Part shown: positions 36,712-48,896 of the stretch, piece by piece
How positions within the stretch are numbered: position 1 is the stretch's first letter
Layout: each line of letters opens with the position of its first letter
Source of the DNA: Rhytidiadelphus loreus
Lineage: Eukaryota; Streptophyta; Bryopsida; Hypnales; Hylocomiaceae
NCBI GenBank assembly: GCA_947034895.1
Contig: OX344763.1
Location: 19,437,001-19,501,000, forward strand
DNA length: 64,000 nucleotides
Direction of reading: 5' to 3'
Program-made: the position numbers and the translations under genes
Notes under the pieces: generated by a model
Databases searched by the model: none
Told to the model about the DNA's origin: nothing
Seen by the model: the letters and a program-made list of their open reading frames with translations, nothing else

Positions 36712-39700
36712 TTCCCAACGTATGGGTATAATTTCAATAGATTCAAAGGCAATGGGAAGCCCACTTTCTTCCACATGACCAAGAAGGCATGTCCATGAGC
36801 ACTATACTCTATTACTTCTAATAGCAACCTTATACATGCCTCGGTCCCTATTCTGTAATTCTAGGATGTCTACAAATACATAGCCTTCATAGGGTTCATC
36901 TCCATCCATGCCCTCAGTAGGACCAACATTTTGCAAATGCTTTGGTAAAATCACTTTTTTGATAACAACAATGTCCACTTTCAATGGTTCTTTTTTATTT
37001 TGACGACAATACATGATGTCCGAAACATACGGCCATGGTGGACAATAACCTAGTTCCTCCAACTTCACCAAATGTTTACAAATAGTTACGTCAGCTAATT
37101 CAAGGGCTACAATAGCATCTGCCTTGTGCGGAATAGGTTGATCCATGAACTTGTGAAGAAGTACATGAATTGGTCGACAATCATCCCTGGTGTAAAACAC
37201 TAGCTTTGATTTTAGAAGCACCATTGACAAATAATTTGAAAGTATTGGCGTAGGAAGTGATAAAGTAAAAAAATTCAACATAAATGTAATAATATTAGAT
37301 TCTTTGACTCCATAATGAAAACATCAATCATTCATTGAATTATTTTGTTAGGTGTAAAATACAATTACAAACAATTACAACTTGCGACTTCTAATAATAG
37401 CATGGTACTTGAAATCTTGGAAAAATCTGGCATGGAAAAACAATCTATAATGCCCCATGAACTCGTGGATGAATAACATTGAAATTTTTGTTGTATAGGT
37501 TGAATATCCCAATTCCTGTAGTGGATCTAATTCGTGGCCGTCTTCTATTGTAATTACATGATCACCTACTCTATAATGAACTCTACGAAAAATAACAAAT
37601 GAAACTTTTTCAATTGCAGTTGAAAACTCCTCTTTTGTATCGTTATTGAGTATTCCTTCTTCTCTCCAATATTTACGAATGTAAGTCTCAACACTTGCTG
37701 AATGTTTGCATTTTTCCACCCTATTGAAATACCTTTTAATTGAATGAGATCCCTACATGGACATTGCGGCAATAATGCATGCAATTTTTCTAACCTCTTC
37801 GCATCCATTATTGAATTTGTGAAGATGATTCCCTTCTCATGAGATTTTGGGCATACATAATAGTCCATACCTGCAATATATTCAATCCAAGTTAATGAAG
37901 TAATACATATCATAGTATGTTACTAGGAATTGTAATTACCAAGAAAAAAACATAGCGTTTTCATCATGTATATAATCCATGTCAAACTACTAATGTAATA
38001 CCTCCTTGTCCACCAGGTCAATGATGTTTTGTTAACAATTGCTTGTGCATATCCAACACAACCCTCTATGGAGGATACAAATTATCTTTATCTTTTTCTA
38101 TCCTCTCTCAAATGCCAAACGACTTTCATATTTAGAATTTGTTATCTCACTATGCTTTTGATTTGTTTTGATACTTTTATAAGATGATACGCTTCTTTCA
38201 AATCTATAACACCAATATAAATCATGTGGGCCATGTCAATAGATGTCATCCGACATCTCACCACTTCCTGTTGATATAAAAAAAATTTAATTTCCACACC
38301 ATGAATCTATGACATTAACATCATGTTTCATTACGTATTCTATGACATTCTCTATAAGTGACAACAATAATTATCAATATGTATTTGTCATATTTTACCT
38401 GCCACATGTTGTAAAATAGAACCACTAGGGCCCACAAATTCTTCCCATTGAATACACCAAGCTGAAAGTAAAAATCTTGCAATTGTAATGGACTCATCCA
38501 TCAACCATTTGTCCGCAAATGAGAAAAAATAATCTAGCAATTTTAGTGAAGATTTATCCAATTGCATATATCTTTTCCGTCTTTTGTATATTCAATTCTT
38601 GTATACAATAAGGCAAACACCATTGTACAAAATGTTGATACTTTTCTGCTCTCCAATATGAAAGTCTATTGGAACAATCAGATGGCCATCTGGCTCCAAC
38701 TCTCCAAGATCCTTAGGCTTGTATTTTGTGATTTTCACTAAAGCTTTATCCACTTCACTAGCTCTACCTTAGCTTACAAGATGCTCCACATCAATCTTGA
38801 AAATGTTCAATGGCAAAATATGCATTGAATCATAGACTACATCCAAGCTCAAATTAAAACCATGTAAATGATATAGCCTCTAGAGTTTGGAATATGCTGT
38901 GATATTGCTTAGCCTTCTATTACTTGTAGAAGAGGATGATGTCTTGAACGCTTCAACTTCCAAATAGATGCTCTCGATGGTCCTAGGAAGTGGAGGATCA
39001 TATTGAGCTTGCCTTCGGTTGTCATAATACAGAACATTGCGTCCTAGGTATTTTTCTACTATGTAGCAAGCTTGGTAACCTGATAATTTGAATCTAGCTA
39101 CTTTGCACTGAGTTGGATGGTCGCATGTCCAGTACATGAGCATTGCCCTCAACTTTGAATTATGTACTTCATTGATGGGGCATATATGCAAAGAAATGTC
39201 TTCTAATGGAAAATTGTACTCTACATCAAATCTGCAAATGAACGTGGATTCAATCTCTCGTATTAATGGCTCCAAAAACACCGTCATGACTTGTTCTTCT
39301 ATATTTTTTAGAATTTTTTGAGATGATGTAGGAATGAATAAAACATGCATAGGGCGTAGTAGATTATTCATTCTTCCATTTAATATTTCAATCTCAATGG
39401 CCCATAAATCCTTGTGCTTTGTTGTTGCTACTTGAAATCCATCCCAATGAACAACAATTGCAAAGTTTCTCGAAACCCCCTTCTCAAAAAAGAAAATGGA
39501 TTAGCTTAAATACTTGGGACTTTATAAATGAATATCAAATGAAGATTTCTAAGATATTGTTATTCACCCCTGTGTTCACACTTGTATTAAAAAAAACGTT
39601 GACTGTGAACTATTTGGATATTGCTTTGTTGCTATCTATTTATACAAAAGTAAAATTTTAAATACACAAACATTAAAACAAACATCATTCATTTTCCACA

Positions 39701-40353
39701 AATGTGATTTGAATTTAAAAGGTCTAATTATGATGAGTTTAGGGTCCAATTTATGAAAAGTGAAGTTTCTTGTTTTGGCAACATGTACCTGTATGATTGA
39801 AGGTAACTGATCGATGTAGAAGCCACAATGTGGACATTGAAATTGATATTTTTCTAAGTCAATGTTCCATCCATCTTGTAGTTCAATGCATTTTGTTGAA
39901 AATGCTCTAAACACTGAATTGCAATTTGTACCTAAACAATGTATCGGTAACTCCCAATGCCTCTATGGGTTCCAGAATTTTTGGACCTCTCTCATTCTCT
40001 TTCCATACCAGAATTGAGAGATGGAAGTGGGTTTGTAAGTGACTTCTCTTTCCAACCAATCACTTCAATTCCTCCAAACTTCCAAAAAGTCATAACATGT
40101 AGTTTTGCTTTTACACGTTAATGCAATGCATGGTCCAAAAGGCAAGTAATCAAATGCTAATACATATTTACGTTGAATTTTGCATTATGGACACTTTTCA
40201 GAACATTGTTCACAATCTCTCGCAAGTCGAGTATTACTAGCATTATTGCAAGTGCATTTCACAACATGTGGACCTTCGTACAAATCTTCATTGCTTGGTT
40301 CTATTAGAAAAGGTGTGTGTGGAATTCCTTCTTTTCTAGTACACAACATATAT

Positions 40354-40665
40354 CATTAGATGGGATTCGGGGGGGCTGGAGGGCCGTTTCAAGCCCGTTC
40401 CCAGCTCCGTTTCCCCGGCCCCCATCGAACGCGGGTGTCAATTTTTTTTTCTTCAAAAACATAAAAAAAATAAAAAAAATTTAAAGTTCTTAAAATGAAA
40501 AACAATGTTAAATTTATTTTTTTATTTTTTATTTTTTCGAAAAAAAGGACGTGGCAGTCGTTCTGCCAGGTCAGTAGTGCTTGAGAACGGCTTATTTCGG
40601 CAGTTTCGGCCAAATTCGGGGTTGGGAACTCATAGCCCTCCCCGGTAGGGAAAACCCATCTAATG
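40354..40665. mobile_element. 312-bp MITE with CATTAGATGGG ends
   Basis: CATTAGATGGGATTCGGGG at the left is mirrored by CCCCGGTAGGG, then AAAACCCATCTAATG, at the right. GC-rich ends enclose an AT-rich centre. It lies between two transposase blocks that read on either side. TSD not resolved. Confidence 0.7.
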
Positions 40666-41589
40666 CTTACTGGAGTTGTCATTCCACTGTCTATGTAGAA
40701 TTTTTCTAAATTATCCCAAGATAGGGGTGCAAAGTACTTCACTGAATTGGATTCTATTTGCAAAAGAAACATAAATTAACTATAAAACATGATTTTATTT
40801 TATCTCCAAAAGTAATTACCATAGTTATTTCATCTTAAAAAACAAACTTTTCATTCTATTGTCTTGTGTAACTAGGGTACATTGAATAAAAAAGAGCAAC
40901 AAGCTTGAATTTTTTGTAATGACGAACCTACTGTATTGAGTAATTGCCTGATGCCCATTCTTGCATAGTCCAATATTTGTTCGTATTAATCTTCATTATT
41001 CTTTTTAAAGAATCTCTTAAAATTTTTGTCTTGTACTTTAGTAGGTACATGAGCAACATTTAAATCTGCTTGTAGACCTACAACTTCAGTTTCAATTACC
41101 TGACTTACATTAAACTTAGTAGTAGGGAGATGGGGGATTCTACCATCTATGAATCCAATATTCTTTAGCATATCAACTTCCTCGGCATCGAATTTGGAGT
41201 TGCACTTCCTCCTTGCGGAGACAGTCTTGGAAGCATATCGAATGCAATCATTACAACAATGCCAATGTTTTATGACTACAAAAATATGACTGAGGATGAT
41301 TGGCGACTACTTGCAGTCATATTCTTGGAAGTCAATACCTTGGGGAGAAATATGACTGCAAAATATGATTGCCAATCGTTTTTGGATCTTGTACTTCACG
41401 GGCGTATATTATACGTCCGTTGGGAATACCAAAGTATTTGATAGGGAACGGTAGGGAACTTATTTGAGAACATTGAGTTATATTATTGGTCATATTTTCA
41501 TGGTAGTAACATTTTTTTGTTTTTGGGCAACCTAAAAAAAACATGGGCAACCAAAAAAAATATAGACAAGCCATTGTTTAAAATTTTGA

Positions 41590-41757
41590 AACCTAATCAC
41601 CACTTTTTAAGGGTTTTGAAACCCTAGCCACCACTGTTTAGGATTTTGAAACCGTAGCTGTCATTTTTTTTAGGGTTTTGAAACCCTAGCCACCACTTTT
41701 TAGGGTTTTGAAACCGTAGCCGTCATTTTTTTAGGGTTTTGAAACCCTAGCCATTAC
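41590..41757 (+). repeat. ~34-bp tandem repeat carrying telobox palindromes, about 5 copies
   Basis: The unit contains TTTTTAGGGTTTTGAAACCC, then TAGCCACCAC. Each copy has TTTAGGG and AAACCCTA facing each other, a plant telomere-repeat-like palindrome (AGGGTTTTGAAACCCT). Confidence 0.8.
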
Positions 41758-41769
41758 TTCTTTTGACTC

Positions 41770-42060
41770 TTCTTCCTTACCTTTTGTTGTCTCTTGTCTC
41801 TTGTCTCTTTGAGTTCACTCTTGTTTCTTAGTTGTTGTGTTTTGTTGCATTTTGAGTTACTCTTGTTTCTTAATTATTGTTGTGTTTTGTTGCATTTTGA
41901 GTTTAGTCTTGTTTCTTAGTTGTTATGTTTTGTTTCATCTTGAATTCACTTTTGCTTCTTAGTTGTTGTCTTTTGTTGCATCTTGAGTTACTCTTATTTC
42001 TTAGAGTTGTTGTCTTTTGTTGCATCTTCACTCTTGCTTTTTGTTTTTCTCTTCTTGCAT
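41770..42060 (+). repeat. ~55-bp T-rich tandem repeat
   Basis: The unit has CTTGTTTCTTAGTTGTTGTG, then TTTTGTTGCATTTTGAGTT; about five diverged copies, grading into pyrimidine-rich sequence up to 42260. The leucine/phenylalanine-rich frames here are artefacts. Confidence 0.7.
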
Positions 42061-42799
42061 CTGAATTCTTTCTTCTTCTTCTTTCTTCTTTCTCACTTTT
42101 TGTTCTCGCTTTTTGTTTCTTATTTCTTTTTGTTGCTTGCTAACTCTTTTTTGTTGTTTCTTGTTACTTCTTAGTAGTTGCTCCTTATTGTTTCTTGTGC
42201 ATCTTAACTTGTATTTGTTGTTATCTTTTAGCACTTGTTGCCTTTTTTTTCTTGTTCCTTGCATCACCATTGTTTTTCTTCTTACCCTAAATTTGTATTA
42301 CATATTTTCTATTGTTGTAAATTTTTCAAGATTGAGCTTTGTTGTATGTTCATTAAAAATTAACCTCCTATTTCTTTAATTGTATATGCATGCAACAAAA
42401 TTGGAACAAAGTTGTTGGAGGCTACTTGCAATTCACTTCATATTATTGTAAGAAATATAGTCTCTATTGACTTGTGTAAATAATTCATTGTGATATACAT
42501 ATTTTGTATTTGTGACTAATAAATTATAAATGTCATTGAAAGGAGTCACATTCCTTCTTATATATTCCCTCTCCAATATAATTGTTTCTTGTATATCTTT
42601 AAAATCATATGTATTAGTTTTTAACTACATGAAATCTTTTATTCAATTGTTAAATCATTTTAATGTATGATTGCAAATATGCTTAGGTATCCTACAACCA
42701 TTATATGATTTGTTCAATTCATAGTTCAAAATACATATCAATAAAAAAATGACTACTTGGAGTTATAAAATGATTATAATAATTTCCAAAAAATGACTT

Positions 42800-43090
42800 A
42801 GTGCTCTCAATATGACTGAAAAATATGACTGAGAAGAGTCGTTTTACAAATCATCAAAAAATATGACTCACCGCAGTCATATTCCACATGATTGCAAAAT
42901 ATAACTCACCGCAGTCATATTCCACATGACTGCAAAATATGACTCACCGCAGTCATATTCCACGTCATCAAAAAATATGACTCAACACAGTCATATTCTA
43001 CAAAATATGACTGACCAATCATATTCCACGTTATCAAAAAATATGACTCAACGCAGTTATATTCCACGTAGGATTTTTTCATTTATTCGG
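42800..43090. repeat. CACTA subterminal repeats
   Basis: About six units of ~38-50 bp built on AATATGACTCACCGCAGTC, then ATATTCCAC. Each unit is itself palindromic (ATATGACT facing AGTCATAT). In studied CACTA elements, subterminal repeats bind the element-encoded protein (established); that this array does so is inference. Confidence 0.82.
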
Positions 43091-43567
43091 GCAACTCAAT
43101 AAAAAGTCAAAGAAAGTCAAAATATATGCCTTGTTGGCATACTATGGCTAATTATGGGTATTTATACCCCTCAACTTATATGACTGCCAATATGACTGAT
43201 GTCTAAAGCGACTGCTTCTAAACGACTGCTACAGTCATATTCCGAGTCATCTACAGTGATTTTTGTGCCAATCATATTTTTTGATTTTACGACTGACTGT
43301 AGTTGTTTTTTGCAATCATAAAACACTGCTTTTGTTGTAGTGAATACCCAATATTGATGTAGAAGGGCTTACAGAACTATCCAATGCCATCATTGGAGCT
43401 ACAGAGGAAGGTGATGAGGAAGATGGAGACATTAGTGTTTCAAGTGGAGGCAATGAAGAGCTAGCAGAACTACTTGAAGAAATGTCATCTCTATTCCTTT
43501 TCTTGTGTCTATAAAACGCTGACTTTGTAACTATTTTACCTCTAACTCTATATTCACGGGGAGGCAT

Positions 43568-44388
43568 TGTGATTAACTAATTATATATGTTTGTTTTTCT
43601 ATTCAATGAAATAATATGTAAATTATAATAACCCGATATGTTATGTTTGTAACAATAATGATCATTCAGAAATAATAAGATATTATGTATATATATCTTT
43701 CTGTCAAACATACAATAGTACATATAAAGTGAAATAAATGTTCTTGTGCTTTCCTCCATTCACTTTAAGTAGCTCAGTTATTATACCTTTCTTTTACTTT
43801 TGGTGTTATAAATTAAGAGTTATGTTCTATTAAAAAATACCTTTTTATATTTACCACTTAGGTTTGGTCTATGTTTACTAATCCAAAATCATAAGAATGA
43901 CAAATTATTGGTAGGATGAAACAAATTTTAGTATTTTGAATATTTTAGGGTCCCCTAGAGAACAAATTTACATACTTGTTACATCTTTTGAATTTCAAAT
44001 TTTTAATATGAGAAGTTTTTGAAACATTTATTTAGAAAATACAATCTAATAGAAAAGTTGGTAGACAAAAATGTTTCTTCAATGAAACAAATAGTAGGGA
44101 TGGAAAATAACAATTTCTTGGGCATTTCAATCTTTACTGTGTACAAATAATTTGTGTCTAGGAATTTGTTTCAAAAATATAAGGTTTGATTTGGTGTCAT
44201 TAAGAATACAAAATTAATTGATTATGATTCCACATGTTTTATGTTGAATTTTCAAACAATACACTATTAGTATCAATTGTTAAATAGATGTATATAAAAA
44301 AATTATATGTTGTAGAGTCCAATTTGGTTAGTTTTGTCTTCCTATCCTTTTATTTGACACAATGTGTATTCAATTTGAGATAGTAGAG
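43568..44388. other. AT-rich stretch without a recognisable gene
   Basis: Upstream flank of the tnp2-like gene; no promoter motif that I can support. Confidence 0.35.
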
Positions 44389-45160
44389 TTAACCCCTTAG
44401 GTTCTTTGACTATGGTTTTCACCAAAAACGTTTCAAAAATGCCATTTCTAGTACAAGTACCAAATTTTTGAATTTTTTTTTTGACACATGTAACTGTGGA
44501 ATCTTGTAGTATGTTGACATAAAAACACATGGTAAAAGTTTCAGAAATTTCCACAATGGGGATCGCAAGATATAAGCATTCAAAATCACTTAAATCATTT
44601 TTTTGGCCTTGCAAAAAATAGGGCACCTGTGCTTCAAAAGCTTGCATTGAATAAAAAAACATCCAAAATGGTGGTACTTCTTTAGAATTCTTTTTCCTAG
44701 ACAATTTGTCTACATGCTTAAAATTTTTCATGTCATTTGGAATTGTACAACATATAGGAAAAAAATAGTTAGTAGAAAGAAGTAGAAAATGATTCAAAAT
44801 ACAAAATTGTTAAGAATTTAGTTATGGAATTGAAAAATTCCAATTCCAGTGGATGCAATGTTGTAATAAACCATCTACATCCTACAATATGATTTCATTT
44901 TTTTCAAAAAATATTGAAAAGTGAATAAGATAAATAACTACAAAGTTTATTTTAGAAAAGAAATTCCATAACTGCTCGCAAACTAAAGCTCCTCATAACT
45001 TTTGACTCATTGATCACAATGGAATGATTCAAAACTCTCCTTGAATATATAACTCTACAAAACCAATTTTAAATTTTTGTTTTTGAAAAAAGCAATTTTT
45101 CAGATCAGCCCGGACTACCCAAGTTGAAAAACAAACTACATATTAGGCCATAACTTTTGA
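44389..45160 (+). mobile_element. TTAA-element family, left part
   Basis: The head TTAACCCCTTAGGTTCTTTG, then ACTATGGTTTTCACC and ATGCCATTTCTAGTAC, closely follows the copy at 27764. Similarity continues to about 45160, where a tandem repeat takes over. No right TTAA end was identified. Confidence 0.62.
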
Positions 45161-45164
45161 CTCA

Positions 45165-45960
45165 TACTTCCACTATTCTCATTACATTTGAATTTATAAA
45201 ATAAAGAGGTTGTTCAAATATTCTATTTAAAAGAAAAAAGAAAAAACAAAGTGTGCTTATCGTAGACCTCAAGCACACCTAAAGCATCCCTTCACTATTT
45301 CCATTGTGTTTGAATTTACAAAAAAATAAATATAAAGTTTATTCAAAATTTCTATTCAATTTTTTTTTTAAGGTGTGCCTGAGGTGTGCTTGACGTAGAC
45401 CTCAAGGCTCAAGCACACCTTGAGCACACTTTCACTATTGTCATTGTATTTGAATTTATAAATTTTTTTAATAAAAAGGTTGTTCAAATACTCTATTCAA
45501 AATTTAAAAGAAAAAACAAAGTGCATGTGAGGTGTACTTGTGATAAACGTCAAGCACACCTAAAGCACCTTTTCACTATTTCCATTGTGTTTGAATTTTT
45601 TTTTAATTTTAAGAAAAAATTATTCAAAATTTCTATTCAAAATTTAAAAAAGAGCAAAGTGCGCTTGAGGTGTGTTTGAGGTCTACCTCAAGCACACCTC
45701 AAGTACACTTCCACTATTATCACTTCCACTATTCTCATTGCATTTGAATTGAAGAAAATAAATGCAATTTTTTTTTAAATGAAAAAAAGAATGTATATGA
45801 AGTTTAATATTTAAAGTAGACTTAAAACACACTTCAAGCATACTTTTCATGTTATCATTGCATTTAGAAAAAAAATACAAAAATAAAATTTGGTGAAAAA
45901 ATCTTTTCAATATTTTTTTATAAAATAAAAGTGTGCTTGAGGTGTGCTTGTAGTAGGTTT
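45165..45960 (+). repeat. ~138-bp tandem repeat with a 34-nt palindrome, 5-6 copies
   Basis: Each unit has CACTATTNTCATTGCATTTG, then GAATTTATAAAA, later TTCAAATATTCTATTCAAAA, and a palindromic GAGGTGTGTTTGAGG facing CCTCAAGCACACCTC. The CACTAT marker recurs near 45170, 45292, 45435, 45574 and 45711, spaced ~120-143 bp apart. Confidence 0.78.
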
Positions 45961-46136
45961 ACAAAAATTGACAATATAATTATGAGTGAACTGTATAAGG
46001 ACCCAACCTCCCTATCGGATTCTTTGATGCCATAGGCATGTGCATAGGTGTATTCTTTGTTTCTACAATTTCCTTGAAAGTTGGTCATCATGAGACAGTT
46101 TTGTTCCTATCGTCCTTATTGGAATAAGCTTAGATG

Positions 46137-46379
46137 GTCAATTTCGTTAAAATGGTGGTATTCCATTAAAATGGCACAAAATGAAACCACTGAAAGAATG
46201 AAAACAATGGAAAGATTGTTTGAGGGAAGTGGAAATGCGTGAACTAGGAGTGATTTGAATGTGCTAGACATAAAATTGGCACATAAATGACCCTATCGTG
46301 GCACACTTACTCTCCATTTGTAGAAGATATTCCATTAAAATGGCATGCGGAATACCGCCATTTTAACGAAATTGACCAT
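46137..46379. mobile_element. ~240-bp MITE-like inverted-repeat element
   Basis: TGGTCAATTTCGTTAAAATG, then GTGGTATTCC, at the left is mirrored by GGAATACCGCCATTTTAACG, then AAATTGACCA, at the right. Same end family as at 28674. An inner inverse pair TTCCATTAAAATGGCA adds to the fold-back. TSD not determined. Confidence 0.72.
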
Positions 46380-47580
46380 TTAGGTAAAATCAGGTCAGGA
46401 TCAAAAGTATGTACAGTGCCCTATAGCTCATTTACGAATTTTCAGTCAGTTTTCACTAGAAAGTACATCAACTTTAAAAAGCTCTAGCGTGCTCAAAAAT
46501 GAAACAATTATGAAATTGCAAATTGTGTTGGAATTGCAATGAAGTGCAATTCAACTCCATAACAAGTGAAAAAATAAATAATTTAAAATTGTACAACAAT
46601 TTGGATTCCTTTTAAATACTATAGAGAACCTTTGGAATATAGTCAAAGTTTTTTTGCATTTGGGTGAAGAACAAGCAAGAAATCATACAAGCAATTCACG
46701 TGGTATGAGAATAAGTATCTCTAAAACAATTGTGAAGGTTCATTTCTTATATGTACCATTGAATACAAGCTGTAATTTTTTACAATTGTTGGCAACACTA
46801 GATAGTATACAGTATATTGAAAGTAGATGCAACAATATTTCAAACTGCAATCTATAATTAAATCATCTATGATTGTAAAGAAAATGAAAACATCAAAGTT
46901 TTTGTATGATTTCCAATTACATATGTGTGTTCGTAATGATGATAAAGTAGACTTTAGTGTGATTCCAATACAATTCAAAATTCAAAATTCCATTCATTTT
47001 TTAGCGCGCACGGGCCTTCCTAATTTTAGCAAGATTCAAAGTTCTCCTAATTCAAAGTTCTCCTAATTTTAGCAAGATTCAAAAATTTGTAAATGAATTG
47101 AAGTGCACTGTACATACACTAGGTTTCTTTCCCTTTCAGTCTTCCTGAGCTAAAACATAACAAAGCACATAAAATTTAAACAAAAGCTTGGAGCATCAAA
47201 TAGAAAAAGGCACTAATGGAAAACTAACTTGATCCGATGAATAAGAAGAATGAAACAAAAGATTCATGGTAAACAGTCAATCCACATATAGCTTTAGTGG
47301 TTTTAAAAGCTCTTTTGAAATTAAATTTGTGGCAATTTGTTGTGGTCATAGGTGCTTAGCACCATTTATCAAACTTCATGAAACAGTCAATACACAAGTA
47401 AGCCAGTATGCAATTTGAACCAAATCAGTGAGTACGTAATATGAGCCAAATTTGGAAAACAATAAATACTCAGATGTTGAACTTCCATAGAAGGGATTGT
47501 AACAAACTTTATGTATGTGGTAGCAAATTATATAAAGACACTACTTAAATCCTAGCAAGAGGGTTCTATTCAACTAAAAA
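46380..47580. other. AT-rich stretch without a recognisable gene
   Basis: Overlapping short frames at 46654-47066 on both strands show no domain. Confidence 0.35.
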
Positions 47581-47584
47581 TTCC

Positions 47585-48896
47585 AACTCTCCCTGTCGAC
47601 ATTCTTTAGCTTGAGAAGCACATCATGTTTGATCAACCCACAAATGACCTCAATGTTGTTGTCTTCAACTTCAACATTGATACTACTGGCTAGCCAGCAA
47701 CCTCTCTTATGGAATCATCGACTGGAAAAAGGTCATCATGATTAAACACTTCCTGTAAACAGAAAAAGAGAAATACCAATTCTTTAGTATTTGATTAGTC
47801 CAATGTATGCAAATATTCCTCGCCAATGAATTTAATTATACAAGTTGTAAGTTGCTTGCTATGTGCACACGTGTACATGATTCTAAGTGTCATTCAAAAT
47901 TAATTGCTAAAGTGCATGTTTTGCTACATATGTGGCGTGCATGAAACTACTACAATAATCTTTGAACCAACCTAAGATTGAAGAATGTAGATTAGAACTT
48001 GTACTAATTTGACATGTAAAAAAACTATTTTACATCTAATCTATGAGGTAGTACTCACCAAAATCGTAAATAACTTTAAAGATCCCTGAACTTGGAAAGA
48101 CGTCTTCTTTTTCGAGTTTCTTTTACCCTTGAAGCACCTTCTCCATGTAGAATAACTTGCACATTTGGATTGAAAGATGAAAGGGATAGAGCTTCTAGTG
48201 AAGTTGCTGTTCTTCACTTAGTAGTGAGGTTACTCCTTCTTGACTTGGTAATGGAGGCAATATAGCAAGGGTTTCTTCACAAAGTTCATTCGTTGTCAAT
48301 TTTCCACCTCTAGGAATGCTCTTCGAATTTTTTCGGTAGTGTTTAATTTCAAGAGCATATTTCAAAATGTCCGGTCCTCTCCAAGAAAGTTTAGTACCTT
48401 TACCAGGGAATTTGATGTCTACAATTATCTCATCAATATCGCCGGATTTGTGCATCTCACGAATGTAGCTCCGTAATTTCTTCAAGAATCTAGTGTTCCA
48501 ACATAGTGACGGAGAGCTCAAAAAATCATCAACAATATCACTCGTACTTGGCATAAACCAACTCCGGACTATTTGTTGATTTTTGATCAAGTTCTTGTGA
48601 TGGTTCTTGTAGCGGTGGTGTTGCTTCAAGAAGCTTTTTCCCCAAGCAATATCATGAGGAAGACCTTTTATTCTTTGTCCAAACACTCTATCGTAGAGTG
48701 TTACATTTGGAAATTGCGGCAAATACCAAAGATGCGACACTGTAGAGTCCTCTGTAATTCCTTGCAAGTTGTTCCTTCTCACAGGATTGTCCTTTGCAGC
48801 CACATGAACTTCTGTTTCTCTAGGAGTTCCACACTTGCTACACCATTTTGATGATGCCCTCAAGTACTGGGCTCCACAATCATCACAGAAAGCCAT
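47585..48896 (-). pseudogene. Zinc-ribbon protein gene, frameshifted near its C-terminus
   Basis: The main frame 48896-48195 (233 codons) starts MAFCDDCGAQYLRASSKWC, then SKCGTPRETEVH: four cysteines as CxxC...CxxC, a short zinc ribbon at residues 4-24. The rest is basic and unrecognised (e.g. HRYKNHHKNLIKNQQIV; a later block FLKKLRSYIREMHKSGDIDE). It ends SEEQQLH-stop, but a one-base shift continues LSLSSFNPNVQVILHG, then KETRKRRRLSKFRDL-stop near 48083, so a small indel probably truncated a ~275-residue protein with a basic tail. Another coding-like segment in the same direction (47755-47585, EVFNHDDLFPVDDSIREVAG, then after a shift INVEVEDNNIEVICGLIKHD) follows a TTACAG acceptor and may be a downstream exon. 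Function unknown. The relic at 14.4 kb has a similar start. Confidence 0.5.

Larger units (their letters stand above)
41249..43342. mobile_element. Non-autonomous CACTA element (2094 bp) in the tnp2-like gene
   Basis: The right end, read on the minus strand, is CACTACAACAAAAGCAGTG, then TTTTATGATTGC. The left end is CATTACAACAATGCCAATG, then TTTTATGACTAC. The flanking triplet AAT is duplicated (41246-41248 and 43343-43345). Subterminal repeats AATATGACTCACCGCAGTC, with the inverse CATATT, are dense at 42800-43090 and sparser at 41270-41370. No coding region. It splits the S-rich N-terminal part of the transposase from the next block, and removal rejoins the sequence as GGTATT/GCATTC on the minus strand. 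Confidence 0.9.
36712..43567 (-). pseudogene. Decayed tnp2/KDZ-type (CACTA-clan) DDE transposase gene
   Basis: Minus-strand pieces, in order. N-terminus at 43567: MPPREYRVRGKIVTKSAFYR, basic then S-rich. 41171: MLKNIGFIDGRIPHL. 40772: FAPLSWDNLEKFYIDSG. 40330-39950: CTCNNASNTRLARDCEQC, YVLAFDYLPFGPC, FLEVWRN. 39900-39800: WNIDLEKYQFQCPHCGF. 39490-39380: VVHWDGFQVATTKHKD (candidate first catalytic D). 39371-38880: MHVLFIPTSSQ, then WTCDHPTQCKV (second D) and GYQACY. 38540-38420: SFADKWLMDESITIARFLL. 37913-37375: LPQCPCRD, then FIHEFMGHYRLFF. 37281-36802: HLVKLEELGYCPPWP, DRGMYKVAIRSNRV. This block order fits large plant and bryophyte tnp2/KDZ-like transposases, which cut and paste DNA in the nucleus. 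In-frame stops and frameshifts between pieces (for example at 36803, within RNRV*) show it is dead. It is interrupted by a MITE (40354-40665) and a CACTA element (41249-43342). Family assignment is from memory of conserved blocks. Confidence 0.78.

Noticed and set aside
41925..42379. Leucine/phenylalanine-rich membrane-protein-like frames
   Set aside because: They come from a T/C-rich tandem repeat; parallel hydrophobic frames in two phases and K/E-rich frames on the other strand show low complexity.
42830..43090. CRISPR-like regular repeats
   Set aside because: The units are palindromic CACTA subterminal repeats with short degenerate spacers, inside an element with TIRs and a TSD; there are no cas genes and the context is eukaryotic.
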